Below, one piece after another: positions 9,034-17,519 of a DNA stretch of 64,000 bases. The notes under the pieces are model-generated. The model saw nothing but the letters and a program-made list of their open reading frames with translations. It had not been told where the DNA came from and did not search any database. The number at the start of each line of letters is the position of its first letter. Position 1 is the first letter of the stretch. The DNA comes from Chitinophaga rhizosphaerae (GTDB taxonomy: Bacteria; Bacteroidota; Bacteroidia; Chitinophagales; Chitinophagaceae), in the NCBI RefSeq assembly GCF_003958645.1, contig NZ_RXLO01000010.1:1-64000 (forward strand), read 5' to 3'. The translations under genes and the position numbers were made by a program.

Positions 9034-9323
9034 GGGGTATCGATTAGTTCAAGCATAAATTGCCGAAGAGCCGGCTGAAGCAATTTAAAATGGGCGGCTT
9101 TGCTGGGGGGAATGTCCTTGTCGTCCATAGACAGCATAAATATAAACGGTAGCGGTGTCGATAGTTGGTTGCTGATTCTTTCCAGCAATGCCATGGTCGG
9201 CAATTTCTTATTATTTTCTATCTGTGACAGATAGGTGGATGTTATATGCAATAGCTCGGCCATTTCCGACTGCTTCAATCCCTTCTTTCCCCTTAACTGC
9301 GATATGGTATTGCCTAAATTCAT
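9030..9323 (-). CDS. XRE-family HTH regulator of the RT operon
   Basis: I choose the ATG at 9323 (97 residues) because the sequence from there is a standard lambda-repressor-type HTH: LGNTISQLRGKKGLKQSEMA, then a recognition helix followed by LSQIENNKKLPTMALLERIS. The remaining 40 residues could bind a signal or a partner. It lies between a small gene and the RT with a 4-base overlap to the latter, so it is co-expressed with them. It probably autoregulates the operon, perhaps through the CAGCATATGCTG palindrome at 9642-9653, or acts as an antitoxin-like inhibitor. Confidence 0.85.
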   Translation of the reverse strand: MNLGNTISQLRGKKGLKQSEMAELLHITSTYLSQIENNKKLPTMALLERISNQLSTPLPFIFMLSMDDKDIPPSKAAHFKLLQPALRQFMLELIDTP

Positions 9324-9345
9324 AAAAATAAAATTAAGTGGACGG

Positions 9346-9615
9346 TTAAAGATTCTCACTAATAAATTTGACGAGCTCCGATACTTTCTCCCCTATTACA
9401 GGATTTGAAAAGAACCTGAGCAGCAGGTCTACTACTTTTACGCCATTTTGTAACCTTTCATCTCCCTTCAACCTTTCGTGTTTCTTAAGATGATCAATTA
9501 CTGCATTTAAAAGCTCGGCATCTTCAACCGTCATTGAACCACGGTTCCTTAACATTTGTTGAAGACCTTCGATGAGGTCGTTTGTCGACGCGGACGTCTT
9601 TTTCTTAAAACCCAT
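9346..9615 (-). CDS. small helical protein, first gene of RT operon
   Basis: The ATG at 9615 gives 89 residues (MGFKKKTSAS...). A longer frame upstream would run through a palindrome and lacks a good start. The sequence is predicted helical, basic at the start, with amphipathic helices around LIEGLQQMLRNRG and VVDLLLRFFSNPVIGEKVSELV. No family recognised. Its stop is 22 bases before the XRE start, placing it at the head of the four-gene operon. By size and helicity it could be a structural partner, even an XseB-like small subunit for the ExoVII homologue, but I see no sequence support for that. Confidence 0.65.
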   Translation of the reverse strand: MGFKKKTSASTNDLIEGLQQMLRNRGSMTVEDAELLNAVIDHLKKHERLKGDERLQNGVKVVDLLLRFFSNPVIGEKVSELVKFISENL

Positions 9616-9641
9616 TGTAATGTGTTTTTTGATGTTAAGGA

Positions 9642-9653
9642 CAGCATATGCTG
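9642..9653. promoter_or_regulatory. palindrome upstream of RT operon
   Basis: CAGCATATGCTG is a perfect 12-bp palindrome 27-38 bases upstream of the ATG at 9615, nested in a larger GGACAG/CTGTCC pair (9639-9663). It is a plausible binding site for the XRE regulator encoded in the operon. Confidence 0.4.
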
Positions 9654-9852
9654 CCCCCTGTCCGTTAGCAGTTAGCCAATATTTGTCGTGGTTCAACACT
9701 TAGAAATCACTTAACTTTTCCTGTCCAATAAGGTAACTCAGGTCAATCCCTTCAAAGTAAACCAGCACCAGCCTGATGGCGGATGGGGCAACGTTTCATG
9801 GTAAGACTACTTGAGTGTATACCAGTAGCATGGGCATGAGTATGACGTGAAC

Positions 9853-9890
9853 GAATATTACCGGTAGTTTACTACCAATACTCAATATTC
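9853..9890 (-). ncRNA. composite hairpin in RT operon leader
   Basis: GAATATT (9853-9859) pairs with AATATTC (9884-9890). On the minus strand the interior holds GGTAG-TAAA-CTACC. An alternative pairing, 9837-9843 with 9878-9884, is also possible. There is no following U-tract, so it is not an obvious terminator. It is a candidate piece of a structured RNA. Confidence 0.35.
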
Positions 9891-10326
9891 CTTGCTCTGC
9901 GCCTCCGCCCAACGCCTATTTCAGCGTATCGGATGAAGTCAGCACCAGCATACTGAGCCGTTCTGTCTTGTACTTGCCGAGACGATTTAACAAAACTGTC
10001 CGCGCATGGAAGATCAGCAAGGCGGATAGACGCCGTGTCCTGACCTGCTTTGCGTAGGAAGTCTGCATGGTTGCCGAAATTACTTGTTAGCAATAGCAGC
10101 ATTTTTCGTCTTTTCTACTTTGCACCGGTGGAGTTGCAGACACTTTTGAGTGGTTGCAGTTTACCGGCGGACCGTATTTGCGTCGCTGTTCGTCCTGAGA
10201 GCGTTTCGGCCCAGGCGGCTGCGAGCAAACAATGATGGGCATTCATCCGGCGATGCCGGAATCAACCCATTGCGCATTTAAGCGCTTTAAGACATATGGT
10301 AACTGTCGACTATCAAAGAACTGCTG

Positions 10327-10334
10327 CAAATATA
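10327..10334 (-). promoter_or_regulatory. candidate -7 box, Bacteroidetes type
   Basis: The minus strand reads TATATTTG, matching the Bacteroidetes -7 consensus TAnnTTTG. No TTG is seen at the -33 position (TTTC instead). If used, transcription toward the RT operon would begin about 700 bases before its first ORF. Confidence 0.3.
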
Positions 10335-10549
10335 CAGCACTTTAACTCACAGTGAAAGTAATTTTTGCATATATAATTGTTATACATATAATATTCTAAT
10401 AAATAGTCAGTTAAAAGTTACCTATACTGACTGAAAGTTAAACATAGGTGATCCTCAAGAGGGCAATGCATCGCCAACCTTGATTGTCGAATAAATGGTA
10501 AATTCGAAAATGCCTTTTGCGCATATTAAACCGTAATTCTACTTTTCGT

Positions 10550-11767
10550 ATGATTGATTTTCAGGAATTTGGTGGCAGTCAAAGAACGTTTATAACGGAA
10601 CGACAAATTATCGAGCAGTTATGGTCAGCCCTTAAATTGCCCATACGCACCAGTCGTCAGCGTCCGGTGCTGAATTTAATTGCCAAACTATTTCGAGATG
10701 GCTGGATGCTGTCGGCGGACTTGGAGGATCTAATCTATGCGTTGGATCCGAGGCTTGAGGAAATCAATTTGGATGTGTCAAAGCTCATTGCTGCACTTCG
10801 GTTCTCCTGGGAAAAAGTGTGCTTTCGGCCTAGGTCGATTGCTACAGGCGTTATAGAATACAATGCTTTACGTCCTGAACCTATTGCTGCGGTTCTAATT
10901 CTGCTGGAACAATTCGGGTTGCAGACGCCCGCTTACGAATTGGTAAATAAATTGTTACCCTCCTTAAAGCCACGTAGGAGAAAAATCCTTACGGTCGAGG
11001 AACTGGACATTCTATGGTATCCTCGGTTCAGAGGCAGAAATAGTCCGGTCGCCCTTGGCTCGGAAAATTACGACGGTGACTGGATCAGGATGAGGGAGGA
11101 TGAAAGTCTTTCTACACCTGCTGGCTATAAAGCACGTTTATACAGACATAAGACTGACGATAGCATGTTGTTGGACGTGTCAGCTCCCAGGCCACGAAAA
11201 TTGATGCAAACCAAAAAGATGATTTGCACTGAATGCGGGCTGGAGTGGTTGAAAGGTGATCCAGAATCTAGCTTGCTCCACCGTCGCGAACACAAAAAAA
11301 GACTGATTTACCTACGGCCTTTACCTTTATCTGAAATGATTGCCGAAATGTCGATCAATGAGAATAGTGAATTGGTCACCAGCGCGTCTCCTATGTGGAA
11401 ACACGAGCAAATGCACTTACGGGCCGTAGCATTCAGACGCGAGATGCACTTTGATTTTCCACAATGGGTGAGTCCCGAAAATAAAGCCGCGGTAGCTAAG
11501 ACAAAGGCGCACGGGTACCTATTTACAAATAACGAGCAGGTAATCGTTGGTGCGTGTTCTTTTCAGCCAGGTGCTAGACTCGCAGAACCTGACCGTTGGG
11601 CCCTGGATTGGGTTTGGATTGCACCAGTATATCGGGGTAAAGGAATACTTGATGACAGATGGGATAAGTTCAAACAACAGTATGGAAACTTTTGGGTAAG
11701 CCATCCTGTATCTGAGGCTATGCAATCATTCTTGAATCGCCATGGAGATCTCGATATGATGAAATAG
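10550..11767 (+). CDS. Eco1/ESCO-like zinc-finger acetyltransferase
   Basis: From the ATG at 10550 the protein has 405 residues. The N-terminal 150 residues are helical and unrecognised. A zinc finger C-x2-C-x14-H-x3-H lies at about 226-248 (MICTECGLEW ... HRREH), the pattern of the finger in eukaryotic cohesin acetyltransferases. The C-terminal 100 residues are GNAT-like: a strand WVWIAP followed by YRGKGI (acetyl-CoA pyrophosphate loop, near 360) and WVSHPVSEAMQSFL near 385, the equivalent of the ESCO C-terminal PT-x-G-x2-FA helix. The likely activity is lysine N-acetylation of an unknown protein. It stands alone, divergent from the RT operon leader. Confidence 0.65.
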   Translation: MIDFQEFGGSQRTFITERQIIEQLWSALKLPIRTSRQRPVLNLIAKLFRDGWMLSADLEDLIYALDPRLEEINLDVSKLIAALRFSWEKVCFRPRSIATGVIEYNALRPEPIAAVLILLEQFGLQTPAYELVNKLLPSLKPRRRKILTVEELDILWYPRFRGRNSPVALGSENYDGDWIRMREDESLSTPAGYKARLYRHKTDDSMLLDVSAPRPRKLMQTKKMICTECGLEWLKGDPESSLLHRREHKKRLIYLRPLPLSEMIAEMSINENSELVTSASPMWKHEQMHLRAVAFRREMHFDFPQWVSPENKAAVAKTKAHGYLFTNNEQVIVGACSFQPGARLAEPDRWALDWVWIAPVYRGKGILDDRWDKFKQQYGNFWVSHPVSEAMQSFLNRHGDLDMMK

Positions 11768-11913
11768 AATTAGGGGATCTGCGCCAAACCTTAATTGGGC
11801 GATTGGCGGAAGGCACATAGCCAGTAGGATAAATTTGTTAAAGGTCGGGTTCAGTACATCAGAAAAAAGGCCCGATTACTAAACCGCGGCTGGTCGAGAC
11901 GTTCCACCACTAT

Positions 11914-13101
11914 TTAATCCAGATTACTGGGAATTTCCTCCGTTGCATCATTGCGTTGTATGTACTTGCGCTTTTTCAGAAAGTGTTCAAAAAATGGCGC
12001 TGCATCCTTCATGAAAATGTCCATTACTTGCTGGGAAAAGTCCTTAACACTTACATCTTTGCCATTGAGATTCTGGAGCACCTTTGTTATGGCTGCTTGA
12101 GCGTAATCCTGCACGCCCTTGGTGTATTGCAAATGCTCCGCTACCGCCATAATACGGTTTAAATGGCTTTGTATGGAATTGATAATTTTTGAATTCAATT
12201 CTCTCGCCATATTGGCGTCGTTCACCATTGAAACATACGATAGCCGTCCTTCATAATTTGTAATTACCTTTTTTTCAAGTTTGGTGAGTGTAACGACATC
12301 ATAGGCGAACGACTTTTCAAACTTTTCGCTACGGTAGTTTTCGGACAGGGTTACCATGTATCCAATACTGCTAAATAATACAACATAAGCATATAATAAT
12401 CCCGTTGTTGGATCGCCATTGACTTGAACGAAATGAAACACCTCTTTTCCTGAAAGCTCCAATGAATCAATAATGTAGTAAAGGTGCGCATGTTGTTCGT
12501 TGCTAATTTCGCCTTTTATTACCGGCAATATCTCTCCCACCGCTGTCCGATCTCCTCCGCTGTGTAAATAGAAGTTGAGTGCAATTTTGGCGACGGCCCG
12601 AAGTCCCTGTTCACCGCCAAGGGTCAAAGATCCATGAAGTGCCTTATCCATGTAGGACTTTGATCGCACAGCCTTGCTCCTCACGTCTTCCAGGTCTATT
12701 TCCGGGAATCTGTCTTTAAATTGCCTGATTATTGTCTCGAATTCTTTTTCGTTCCTGGCTGAGATATGATAACTCTTACCGCCCTCTGCGACAGTAACAG
12801 GCGGTTCTACAGATTCGGGAAACCTACCGTCACGAAGTGAATATTTCTCACCGCTGTCAGTGACCAGGTTTTTGATGACAGGAATCTTCTCGCTCCGCTC
12901 CCGATCCAACATGAGCATTGCGACAAAAAACTCAAAGCTTTTGGCAAGATTCGCATCTATGGTCGCCCCATAATGCTCATTGCATTTTTTGCATAAAAGG
13001 GTTAATGAAGTTAGCCTTCCTCCGATAGCCTGAGGAAATATGTGCTCTTCGGAAAGCGTTCCTGGCTCTAGGCGAGTATTACAATTGTAGCAAATCATCA
13101 T
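11914..13101 (-). CDS. HNH endonuclease, probable CBASS effector
   Basis: Starting at the ATG at 13101 (395 residues), the protein opens with a zinc-bound HNH fold: CYNC, then SEEHIFPQAIGG, then LLCKKCNEHYG. These supply the CxxC/CxxC zinc pairs and the catalytic His. The rest is mixed alpha/beta and I cannot confirm a SAVED sensor, though the length is near that of Cap5 (HNH-SAVED). A TTG at 13158 would extend it across the end of the cyclase gene. Its position directly after a CD-NTase argues for a nucleotide-activated DNA-degrading effector. An alternative is an HNH with a different sensor. Confidence 0.75.
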   Translation of the reverse strand: MMICYNCNTRLEPGTLSEEHIFPQAIGGRLTSLTLLCKKCNEHYGATIDANLAKSFEFFVAMLMLDRERSEKIPVIKNLVTDSGEKYSLRDGRFPESVEPPVTVAEGGKSYHISARNEKEFETIIRQFKDRFPEIDLEDVRSKAVRSKSYMDKALHGSLTLGGEQGLRAVAKIALNFYLHSGGDRTAVGEILPVIKGEISNEQHAHLYYIIDSLELSGKEVFHFVQVNGDPTTGLLYAYVVLFSSIGYMVTLSENYRSEKFEKSFAYDVVTLTKLEKKVITNYEGRLSYVSMVNDANMARELNSKIINSIQSHLNRIMAVAEHLQYTKGVQDYAQAAITKVLQNLNGKDVSVKDFSQQVMDIFMKDAAPFFEHFLKKRKYIQRNDATEEIPSNLD

Positions 13102-13132
13102 AAGGTCGGAATTTTTGAAGTGAACGCACCAA

Positions 13133-14014
13133 TTACATTGCCGGGAAGCAATTGCCAAAAACCAGATTCCAGTAATAAAAAGCCTGGTCGATCTTGCCCC
13201 GGTCCTCTGCTTCTATTGCTTTCGTGGAGCGCTCGACCGCCCATTCCAATTTAGACAAGGCGCTGGCACGCTGATTTTCGGTTTTGCAGGCAGGCACAAG
13301 CCCCGAAACACCCATGGGATCCCTCATGGCTGCCAGTTGGTTGGCGTATAGCATCCGCAAAACAGCACGCATGTCTTTTTTGTAGGATACTGTGGTGGTC
13401 GAGTCAGCGTAACTGGTGGTCCTCAGTTCAAGATAGAAAGAAACGATTTCTGCATTGTTATAAAACTTCCAGGCTTTTACAAGCTGGATGAGGGGTTTTA
13501 GCCGAAAACCCAATTTTTTATTGTAGTGCTATACGTAATGATTATGCGCGTTTGGACTGGCTTTCATCCAACCACCGTTACTGTCGGGGATCTCATAATA
13601 TGGCCGCTGCGCAAGTGGTGTTTGAATTAAGCCTTTAAACCGTGCGGGGCAAACTTCAACAAGCTCTGAAACCCTTGATCCAAATGGAATTCTTACTGCA
13701 GGAGAGCTGACCCTGATCCCGGTTGTGGAGTGAAAGGTATATGATAAAGCGTTTCGGAAATTAACAAGCATCGTATTGGAATTTTCCGAAATCTTTTCTG
13801 ATGGGCAGGCAGCAAAGTAGTCTGTATCGCTATAGTTGCGCACACTCGTACCGCTCCCGAAAGAGCCGATTTCACGAAGGTCATAACATCCGAAACTGCG
13901 GCTGAGGCAGGAGTTTACAGTACTGTAATGTGACTTTACCTTGCCCTGCTCGGATGGTAATGGTTGGATGCGTTTAATAAGTTCATCAAATGCTTGATCT
14001 ACTGTTCGGGCCAT
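13133..14014 (-). pseudogene. CD-NTase (CBASS cyclase) with in-frame amber codon
   Basis: The N-terminal half has the nucleotidyltransferase signature GSFGSGTSVRNYSDTDYF at residues 50-67, giving the GS motif and the metal pair Asp63/Asp65. A third position reads VEVCP, Glu instead of the common Asp. Reading stops at TAG (13529-13531, codon 162). The same frame continues without another stop to 13133 with the expected C-terminal half (RLKPLIQLVKAWKFYN, SFYLELR). The start ATG overlaps the TAA of the S-4TM gene (TAATG). Either a recent nonsense mutation has silenced the system, the amber is suppressed or read through, or a base is misread. Two split polypeptides are also possible, with a TTG restart at 13513. 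Confidence 0.85.
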
Positions 14015-14781
14015 TATTGAATATTTAGTCTTTTTTTGAGTTCGATCCATTGGCCGGAAATTAAAGAATTGGCTTCGTCAAACAATTTATCCGAAAGTTT
14101 GATGCTCGCCCAGGCCATGGTTGCTTCATAGTTGGTCATCGCGTTAATAATGTAATTATCCTGGGCTTGCCCCCTTGGGAGAGCAAAAGTTTGTTTAAAA
14201 CTGTCCAGGATCATAGCCAATCGGTTCTTCAGGAGCAATAGTCGAATAGTTTGCTGTGCGATAACAAATGGAATGGCCAGTTGGATAAGCACAATAAACC
14301 ATTCATTAGGACCAAAAATTATAGCAAAGAGCATGACGATCACAACAATCGCTAATTTTATCACACTCGATCGTAATTGTTCTTTAACAACAGCAAGCGT
14401 AAGGAAGGTATTTTCAAAGCTGTTGACGCCAAGTTTATAGATACCGGGATGAATTTCATCATTTGAAAAGTACCCTTCGGAAATCACTTCGGACAGCACG
14501 GTGTTGAGGCTGTTATCAAAAAGATCGTTTCTGCGCCACATGTTCGCGCAAAAGAACAAATAATTACTGAGCTGGTCCAGCAAGAAGCAGCAGATTGCTA
14601 AAAGGCAAATCAGGCCGGTAACAATTTGCTTCCAGGTAGTTGTCTGATCGGTGACAGGCAGCCGTTCGATCAAAACATTGGCGATGTTGATAAATACAGA
14701 CAGGTATAGCAACCAGTCTCCGGCAGCATTCAAGTGGCCAATGGTCTTGAAGCTGGCATAAAACGGGACACGTTGTGCCAT
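14014..14781 (-). CDS. S-4TM-type four-helix membrane effector
   Basis: The 255-residue protein has four membrane segments in two pairs (about residues 20-38, 55-75, 125-143 and 148-168), with a soluble segment between the pairs containing NSFENTFLTLAVVKEQL and a helical C-terminal cytosolic tail. This matches the S-4TM putative pore-forming proteins associated with SMODS nucleotidyltransferases. It is the first gene of the CBASS-like operon and its stop overlaps the cyclase start by 1 base. It probably disrupts the membrane on nucleotide signalling (family inference). The operon would then have two effectors, this one and the HNH nuclease. Confidence 0.75.
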   Translation of the reverse strand: MAQRVPFYASFKTIGHLNAAGDWLLYLSVFINIANVLIERLPVTDQTTTWKQIVTGLICLLAICCFLLDQLSNYLFFCANMWRRNDLFDNSLNTVLSEVISEGYFSNDEIHPGIYKLGVNSFENTFLTLAVVKEQLRSSVIKLAIVVIVMLFAIIFGPNEWFIVLIQLAIPFVIAQQTIRLLLLKNRLAMILDSFKQTFALPRGQAQDNYIINAMTNYEATMAWASIKLSDKLFDEANSLISGQWIELKKRLNIQ

Positions 14782-14993
14782 GCACTTAAATTATGTGTGA
14801 ACGGGGGATGAAACTTCCAACGTTTGTAGTGGTGTCAGTCCAAATAAAGCACCCTCTATAATTGCAATTCTTATGGGCAAAAGCGCGTTCACCACACTAC
14901 AACACGTTGCTAGCTGGGGTAAGATCTAACGAGAACGAATTTGAAGCGAATATTAACCACAAACAATCCTAATAAAACACCGAAACCGATTCC

Positions 14994-15650
14994 TTATGCT
15001 GCAGATTCTTCGAAAGCATTAAGCTGGACCGGTATCCCGTGCCGCTTGCCGAAGGCCCTATAAAATGAATACCATTCATTAGGCCCATAGCGCTTCATCA
15101 TGTCAATTGCTTCATCCCGGAATTGCTTTGCTTTTTCAATACCTGCCGGGTTCAAAAACTGGAAGAACTTCGCTGTCCGAATACCATTCGGTACAGCCCT
15201 TGAGCGGAGGTAGGTAACTAACGATTCTCCCTGGCTGAATCGCAAGTATATCAGGTAAACTAGGTGCCGCCCAACAACCCCCGGTTTGATGTACTTGCTT
15301 GCGTCCGCTTCATCAAGTCCCATAAGTCGGAAAATCTCCTTGAAAAATGGGTTCGAGTTGGGGAATATGGCCTCGTACGGCTGCCTGTGCGCTGCGGCAT
15401 CGGCCATCAAATGGGCGATGTTCACGGTTGTGCCGTCGCGAAAGGTAACTATTTCCTTTTCTAGCTGCTCCCGCTGTTTTTTGCCATCTTGCGCCAGCTG
15501 GTCAGCTGCTTTGGTTAACCACTCGCCTAGTGGTAGTTGCGGATCCTGTGTTTTTGCAGAACCTCCCCCGGTACCCGCATCAGCGGGTAAACCTTCTTGC
15601 CCTGGTATGGGCTCCTCCTGTTTGTTAAAACTGTTAGACATATCACTCAA
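14994..15650 (-). CDS. unknown cytosolic protein paired with HTH-peptidase
   Basis: The 218-residue protein starts with about 40 Gly/Pro/Gln-rich disordered residues, then a helical, lysine-rich region and a compact C-terminal domain with aromatic motifs (NEWYSFYRAFGKRHGIP). I do not recognise a family. Its ATG overlaps the stop of the HTH-ImmA gene by 4 bases, so the two are translated together. Such pairing suggests a target or partner of the peptidase, as with ImmA/IrrE regulators that cleave a neighbour-encoded protein; this is inference. Confidence 0.7.
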   Translation of the reverse strand: MSDMSNSFNKQEEPIPGQEGLPADAGTGGGSAKTQDPQLPLGEWLTKAADQLAQDGKKQREQLEKEIVTFRDGTTVNIAHLMADAAAHRQPYEAIFPNSNPFFKEIFRLMGLDEADASKYIKPGVVGRHLVYLIYLRFSQGESLVTYLRSRAVPNGIRTAKFFQFLNPAGIEKAKQFRDEAIDMMKRYGPNEWYSFYRAFGKRHGIPVQLNAFEESAA

Positions 15651-16855
15651 TTATAGATATCGTTTTTGAGCACCTCTATCTTCTCCCAGGACAATTCTTC
15701 CTCCCACGGTACTGTCAGCCGCGAAACGGCTACTTCAACTGGCGGCGACATTTCACGAGCCCTAGCCCAGAATTTCTTAGATGATTTGTTATCGTATGCC
15801 AGGAAAAGATAAATGATACTTTCGTGCACTTGGCTATCTGCCGCCAAATCGGCAATATAATGCCGGTCGTATAGGTAGCGATCAACCCCTGCCGATTTCT
15901 CTTTGCTAAATAGGAACGATCGCGCAAAATCATCTGCTCTCCTATCCTTTTCCTTCACGGTGAGCGGTATGTCGTCTCCATCTTCTGTGGCATGATAGCT
16001 GTTCGCTTCAATATCTGGCCAATCAAAAAGCACATGGAAGATTTCATGGCAAAGCGCAAACCACAAGGTGCCATAAAACCCCATAATATCTGTCAGTACG
16101 ATGCAAGGTTTGTTGTACACCGCCATCGTAGCTCCTCTTAATTGAAGGGAAGGCATCGGTGGTTGATAAATTACCGTCACCCCCAGCTTGTAAAGGGTTT
16201 TGACCACATCCACCAGGCCCAACTCGACATTTGTCGAATGCCAACGAATTAGCGGGATAAACTCGATCAAGCCCTGCCTATTGAAGTCATAAGGATTCTC
16301 AAGCTCTTCAAAAAGATTCATCGCAGCTCGAATCCAGACGGAACGGCTAAGGTCATTTTTGGGTTGCAGTATCCCCGCACTAAAGGCGACATGATTATCA
16401 GGCTTCTTGTAGTCGAAAATCGACTTGAGTCCTAACCGTAGTAACAACCGCTGCTCTATATGACGAAAATCAGTGATAGTGTCAATCAGCCTTGCTTTTC
16501 TTAGCGCGGCAAGATCGAAGTTATCTTTAATAAACTGGACTTTTTCTACGGTTACTGGTCCAGTGGAAAAGTTTGCTTCCAATGCAGCCGCAAAAAGCTC
16601 GACCACCCGTGTCAATGGCACCTGTAGAAAATTGGCTATCTTGATAAGATTAGTAAAATCAACCATTTTCTTTGTTCCGTCCAGTATTCCATTGAGCGCC
16701 CTGGATTCCATATCCAATACTGGTAAAATTGCTGTGACCGATGTATCCAAAGCGCTTAATTTTGCCTCAAACATTCCCCTGAGGGTCTCTTTTGGGACAA
16801 AAGCACTGTTAATCAGCGCGTTAATTTCAAATTTATGTGATTCTTCGTTGGGCAT
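15647..16855 (-). CDS. HTH plus ImmA/IrrE-type metallopeptidase
   Basis: The 402-residue protein has an HTH-like segment at about 35-90 (LNGILDGTKKMVDFTNLIKIANFLQVP) and an ImmA/IrrE peptidase domain with HEIFH at 260-264 in the context WFALCHEIFHVLFDW, followed by EKDRRADDFAR for the third ligand. Proteins of this design bind DNA and cleave a regulator in response to stress. It is the first gene of a two-gene operon with the 218-residue protein and lies directly upstream of the CBASS-like operon (213-base gap), so it may control it or be a separate toxin-antitoxin-like unit. Confidence 0.82.
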   Translation of the reverse strand: MPNEESHKFEINALINSAFVPKETLRGMFEAKLSALDTSVTAILPVLDMESRALNGILDGTKKMVDFTNLIKIANFLQVPLTRVVELFAAALEANFSTGPVTVEKVQFIKDNFDLAALRKARLIDTITDFRHIEQRLLLRLGLKSIFDYKKPDNHVAFSAGILQPKNDLSRSVWIRAAMNLFEELENPYDFNRQGLIEFIPLIRWHSTNVELGLVDVVKTLYKLGVTVIYQPPMPSLQLRGATMAVYNKPCIVLTDIMGFYGTLWFALCHEIFHVLFDWPDIEANSYHATEDGDDIPLTVKEKDRRADDFARSFLFSKEKSAGVDRYLYDRHYIADLAADSQVHESIIYLFLAYDNKSSKKFWARAREMSPPVEVAVSRLTVPWEEELSWEKIEVLKNDIYN

Positions 16856-17063
16856 CCGTCGTTAATGTAATTCTACACTACGAATATCTAAAATAAAATG
16901 TAAATCTACATTGAAAATTTTTTAACAACATGTGTATATTTATAACATGCTGATAATAAAACAAATATACTTATAAACTATTCCCAACGACACATAGACA
17001 TGGAGCTTTCCCTTAATACGTCGATACAACTACATTGTAACGAACAATCCCCTTTATCAAATT

Positions 17064-17396
17064 CTACAAGGCGTTTACCTCGGCTACGAGCTGGTAATTA
17101 CTCAATAGTCGAATAATGACAGTCTTCCCGGCAAAAAGTCGTTTAGCTCGGCTATCCGCCAAGAGCAGTTCAGCCAAATCACGTGCAACAGCAGAGCCCT
17201 GTATATTATTTGCAATTTTTCCGTTTTTCAACTCAAGTCTAAAGCAATAATCTTCACGATTGCCAACGGCATTGAATTCATTTTTCGACAATTCGATGCC
17301 TAAATTGGATGGAAACACTTCCACCATGTCGAGGATATCAGGAATGTACATTTTCCACAGATTCGAATATAGGTGTTGCTGTTTATTCATATTCAT
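17064..17396 (-). CDS. small hypothetical protein
   Basis: The 110-residue product starts MNMNKQQHL and is soluble and mixed alpha/beta, with FRLELKNGKIANNIQGSAVARDLAELLLADSRAKRLF. I do not know the family. It follows the 499-residue Abi-like gene on the same strand after 123 bases and may share its transcript. No signal peptide or metal motif is seen. Confidence 0.55.
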   Translation of the reverse strand: MNMNKQQHLYSNLWKMYIPDILDMVEVFPSNLGIELSKNEFNAVGNREDYCFRLELKNGKIANNIQGSAVARDLAELLLADSRAKRLFAGKTVIIRLLSNYQLVAEVNAL

Positions 17397-17519
17397 TAAT
17401 TTAAACTGGAAGTCATTATGCCAATGTCAAATCGTTTTGTTTTGTCGACAGAATTTACAGTTCAAACAAAATGGGAACTGCCTTTACAGTCAGTGTCCTC
17501 AAAATTCAGACTCACATGA

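Larger units (their letters stand above)
9654..10549. other. long leader or non-coding stretch upstream of RT operon
   Basis: No convincing gene fills these roughly 900 bases. Reading toward the operon, there is a -7-like box at 10327-10334, a TCCGGC/GCCGGA hairpin at 10246-10260, GC-rich sequence, and a composite hairpin at 9853-9890. A minus-strand frame ends at 9695 with a protein-like tail (RLVLVYFEGIDLSYLIG), perhaps the remnant of a regulator. Minus-strand frames of 41-76 residues exist around 9872-10246 but match nothing I know. This is the natural place to look for an msr-msd RNA. Confidence 0.45.

Noticed and set aside
9872..10102. 76-codon minus-strand frame in the RT operon leader
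   Set aside because: Composition is Arg/Ala-rich without recognisable motifs, and it ends inside a hairpin; kept only as a possible short ORF.
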